Shown piece after piece: positions 5,160 through 5,838 of a stretch of 5,838 nucleotides of DNA. Under the pieces are notes generated by a model that saw only the letters and a list, made by a program, of their open reading frames with translations, had not been told where the DNA came from and made no database searches. The DNA comes from Ruminococcaceae bacterium UBA945 (GTDB lineage Bacteria; Bacillota; Clostridia; Oscillospirales; Acutalibacteraceae), in the NCBI GenBank assembly GCA_002293315.1, contig DBCZ01000048.1:9207-15044 (forward strand). The letters are read 5' to 3'. How positions within the stretch are numbered: position 1 is the first letter of the stretch; the number at the start of each line of letters is the position of its first letter. The translations under genes were made by a program, and so were the position numbers.

Positions 5160-5189
5160 CCAATATGTCAAAAATACTTGACATATTGG
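5160..5189. promoter_or_regulatory. Perfect 12-bp inverted repeat, likely XRE operator
   Basis: CCAATATGTCAA (5160-5171) and TTGACATATTGG (5178-5189) are exact inverted copies separated by 6 bp. The right arm contains the -35 hexamer of the membrane protein/XRE operon, so a dimer bound here would block RNA polymerase. The most economical partner is the XRE regulator encoded at 5714, giving autorepression. The site also lies 31 bp upstream of the divergent lipoprotein promoter and could influence it. Confidence 0.7.
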
Positions 5190-5206
5190 AAAACATGATA
5201 TACAAT
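5178..5206 (+). promoter_or_regulatory. Promoter of the membrane protein/XRE operon
   Basis: A perfect -35 TTGACA (5178-5183), a 17-bp spacer and the -10 TACAAT (5201-5206, 5/6) make this the strongest promoter in the window by consensus. The leader is about 23 bases, with GAGGAGGG (5222-5229) just before the ATG. Strong promoter plus overlapping operator is the usual design of a tightly repressed unit. Confidence 0.85.
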
Positions 5207-5235
5207 GGAAATATAAAATTTGAGGAGGGCAAATC

Positions 5236-5721
5236 ATGTATTACAAAACTAAAAGAACTATAACGGCAATGTCAGCGGGGTTTCTGGCCATAATAGGCTA
5301 TATTATTTACGCGCTTGGAGAAAGCGCGCCCGCACAGGACGACCTCAAAGGCTGGGCGCTTGCGATGCTCATCTTCATCGGGGTGATGGTTGTGGTTTCA
5401 ATCGTGATTCAAATCATCTTCCATATAGTCTATGCTGTGGGAATTGCAGTGAAAGAAGGAGGGAAAGACAATGAGGATATTGAGAAGATGGTTAAAACAT
5501 CAATGGTAGAGGATGAGCGCGATAAGCTCATTGAGCTCAAATCCTCACATCTCGGCTTTATGGTTGTTGGCTTCGGTGCTATAGTCGCGCTTTTCACGGT
5601 TTTTATCGGGCTTCCGATGGTTATTCCGATGCACATTGTTTTAGGGTCGTTCGCGCTCGGCTCATTTGTTGAAGGAAGCGTCACCATCGTATATAATGAA
5701 ATGGGTGTACGTAATGGATAA
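5236..5721 (+). CDS. Four-helix membrane protein, DUF2178-like
   Basis: This encodes 161 residues, ATG at 5236 with an excellent ribosome binding site (GAGGAGGG, 6 bp away). Four hydrophobic segments are visible: about residues 9-27, 40-68, 106-125 and 127-150. A charged cytoplasmic-type loop (about 72-104) separates the two pairs. It contains the stretch VEDERDKLIELKSS (91-104), the DERDxxI-type motif I associate with DUF2178 membrane proteins. No enzymatic function is known to me for the family. The stop codon overlaps the start of an XRE regulator gene by 8 bp, so the two are translationally coupled. Small membrane proteins paired with such regulators sometimes serve as immunity proteins or signal sensors that control the regulator, as in SdpI/SdpR; that role here is inference. 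Confidence 0.75.
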   Translation: MYYKTKRTITAMSAGFLAIIGYIIYALGESAPAQDDLKGWALAMLIFIGVMVVVSIVIQIIFHIVYAVGIAVKEGGKDNEDIEKMVKTSMVEDERDKLIELKSSHLGFMVVGFGAIVALFTVFIGLPMVIPMHIVLGSFALGSFVEGSVTIVYNEMGVRNG

Positions 5722-5838
5722 AAAGCTGACTATCACGAATAAAATCCGCACACTGCGCTTCTTTGCGAACGAAATGACGCAAGCGGAGCTCGCCGAAAAA
5801 GCGGGAGTCTCACGCCAGACAATCATGGCGCTTGAGGC
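5714..5838 (+). CDS. XRE-family helix-turn-helix regulator (runs off right edge)
   Basis: The first 41 residues are seen. The ATG at 5714 lies inside the end of the membrane-protein gene (8-bp overlap), with only a weak GGGTG upstream, so translation probably depends on coupling. The sequence NKIRTLRFFANEMTQAELAEKAGVSRQTIMALE is a clear Cro/XRE helix-turn-helix of the short single-domain type, usually about 65-80 residues, in Firmicutes. MTQAELAEKAGVSRQTI holds the two helices of the motif. It likely binds the inverted repeat at 5160-5189 and represses its own operon. The end and any further domain lie outside the window. Confidence 0.85.
   Translation, partial: MDKKLTITNKIRTLRFFANEMTQAELAEKAGVSRQTIMALE

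Overview
The window looks like a stretch of genome from a Gram-positive, Clostridia-type Firmicute, probably a gut Lachnospiraceae or Oscillospiraceae relative. This is inferred from strong AGGAGG-type ribosome binding sites, sigma-A-like promoters, a short lipoprotein signal, a MerR/GyrI regulator, and accessory genes of a kind I associate with conjugative or mobilizable elements of gut Firmicutes. No rRNA, tRNA, CRISPR array, transposase or integrase gene is visible.

Region 1 (1 to about 2095) is read entirely from the minus strand and looks like accessory or mobile-element DNA. In transcription order it holds a structured, repeat-rich non-coding stretch (1777-2095), a 199-residue protein with two excisionase-like helix-turn-helix domains (1177-1776), a strong hairpin (1139-1172), a promoter (1053-1081), and a two-gene operon. 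The operon encodes a DUF3841 protein (443-997) followed 23 bp later by a HipA-like kinase that runs off the left edge (1-419). The non-coding stretch carries four GTTCTA-type repeats and three nested or tandem inverted repeats. It is the best candidate here for an integration, excision or transfer site.

Region 2 (2104-4511) is read from the plus strand and looks chromosomal. It begins with the decayed 5' end of a gene resembling a beta-lactamase-fold serine hydrolase (2104-2253), still carrying a good ribosome binding site. Next is a membrane-anchored alpha/beta hydrolase of the prolyl-aminopeptidase type (2371-3486) with its own promoter and terminator. It is followed by a MerR-family regulator with a GyrI-like effector domain (3650-4471). 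Its promoter has the long 19-bp spacer expected for MerR control, with a perfect 19-bp operator inside. A 17-bp-stem bidirectional terminator (4476-4511) separates it from the next, convergent gene.

Region 3 (4513-5838) holds a divergent pair of transcription units. A small coiled-coil lipoprotein of unknown function is read leftward (4513-5049). Rightward, a four-helix membrane protein of the DUF2178 type (5236-5721) overlaps by 8 bp an XRE-family regulator cut by the right edge (5714-5838). A perfect 12-bp inverted repeat overlaps the -35 of the membrane-protein/regulator operon and is the likely operator for that regulator.

The least explained parts are the DUF3841/HipA-like pair, a possible toxin-antitoxin or defence module, and the structured repeat region next to the excisionase-like gene.
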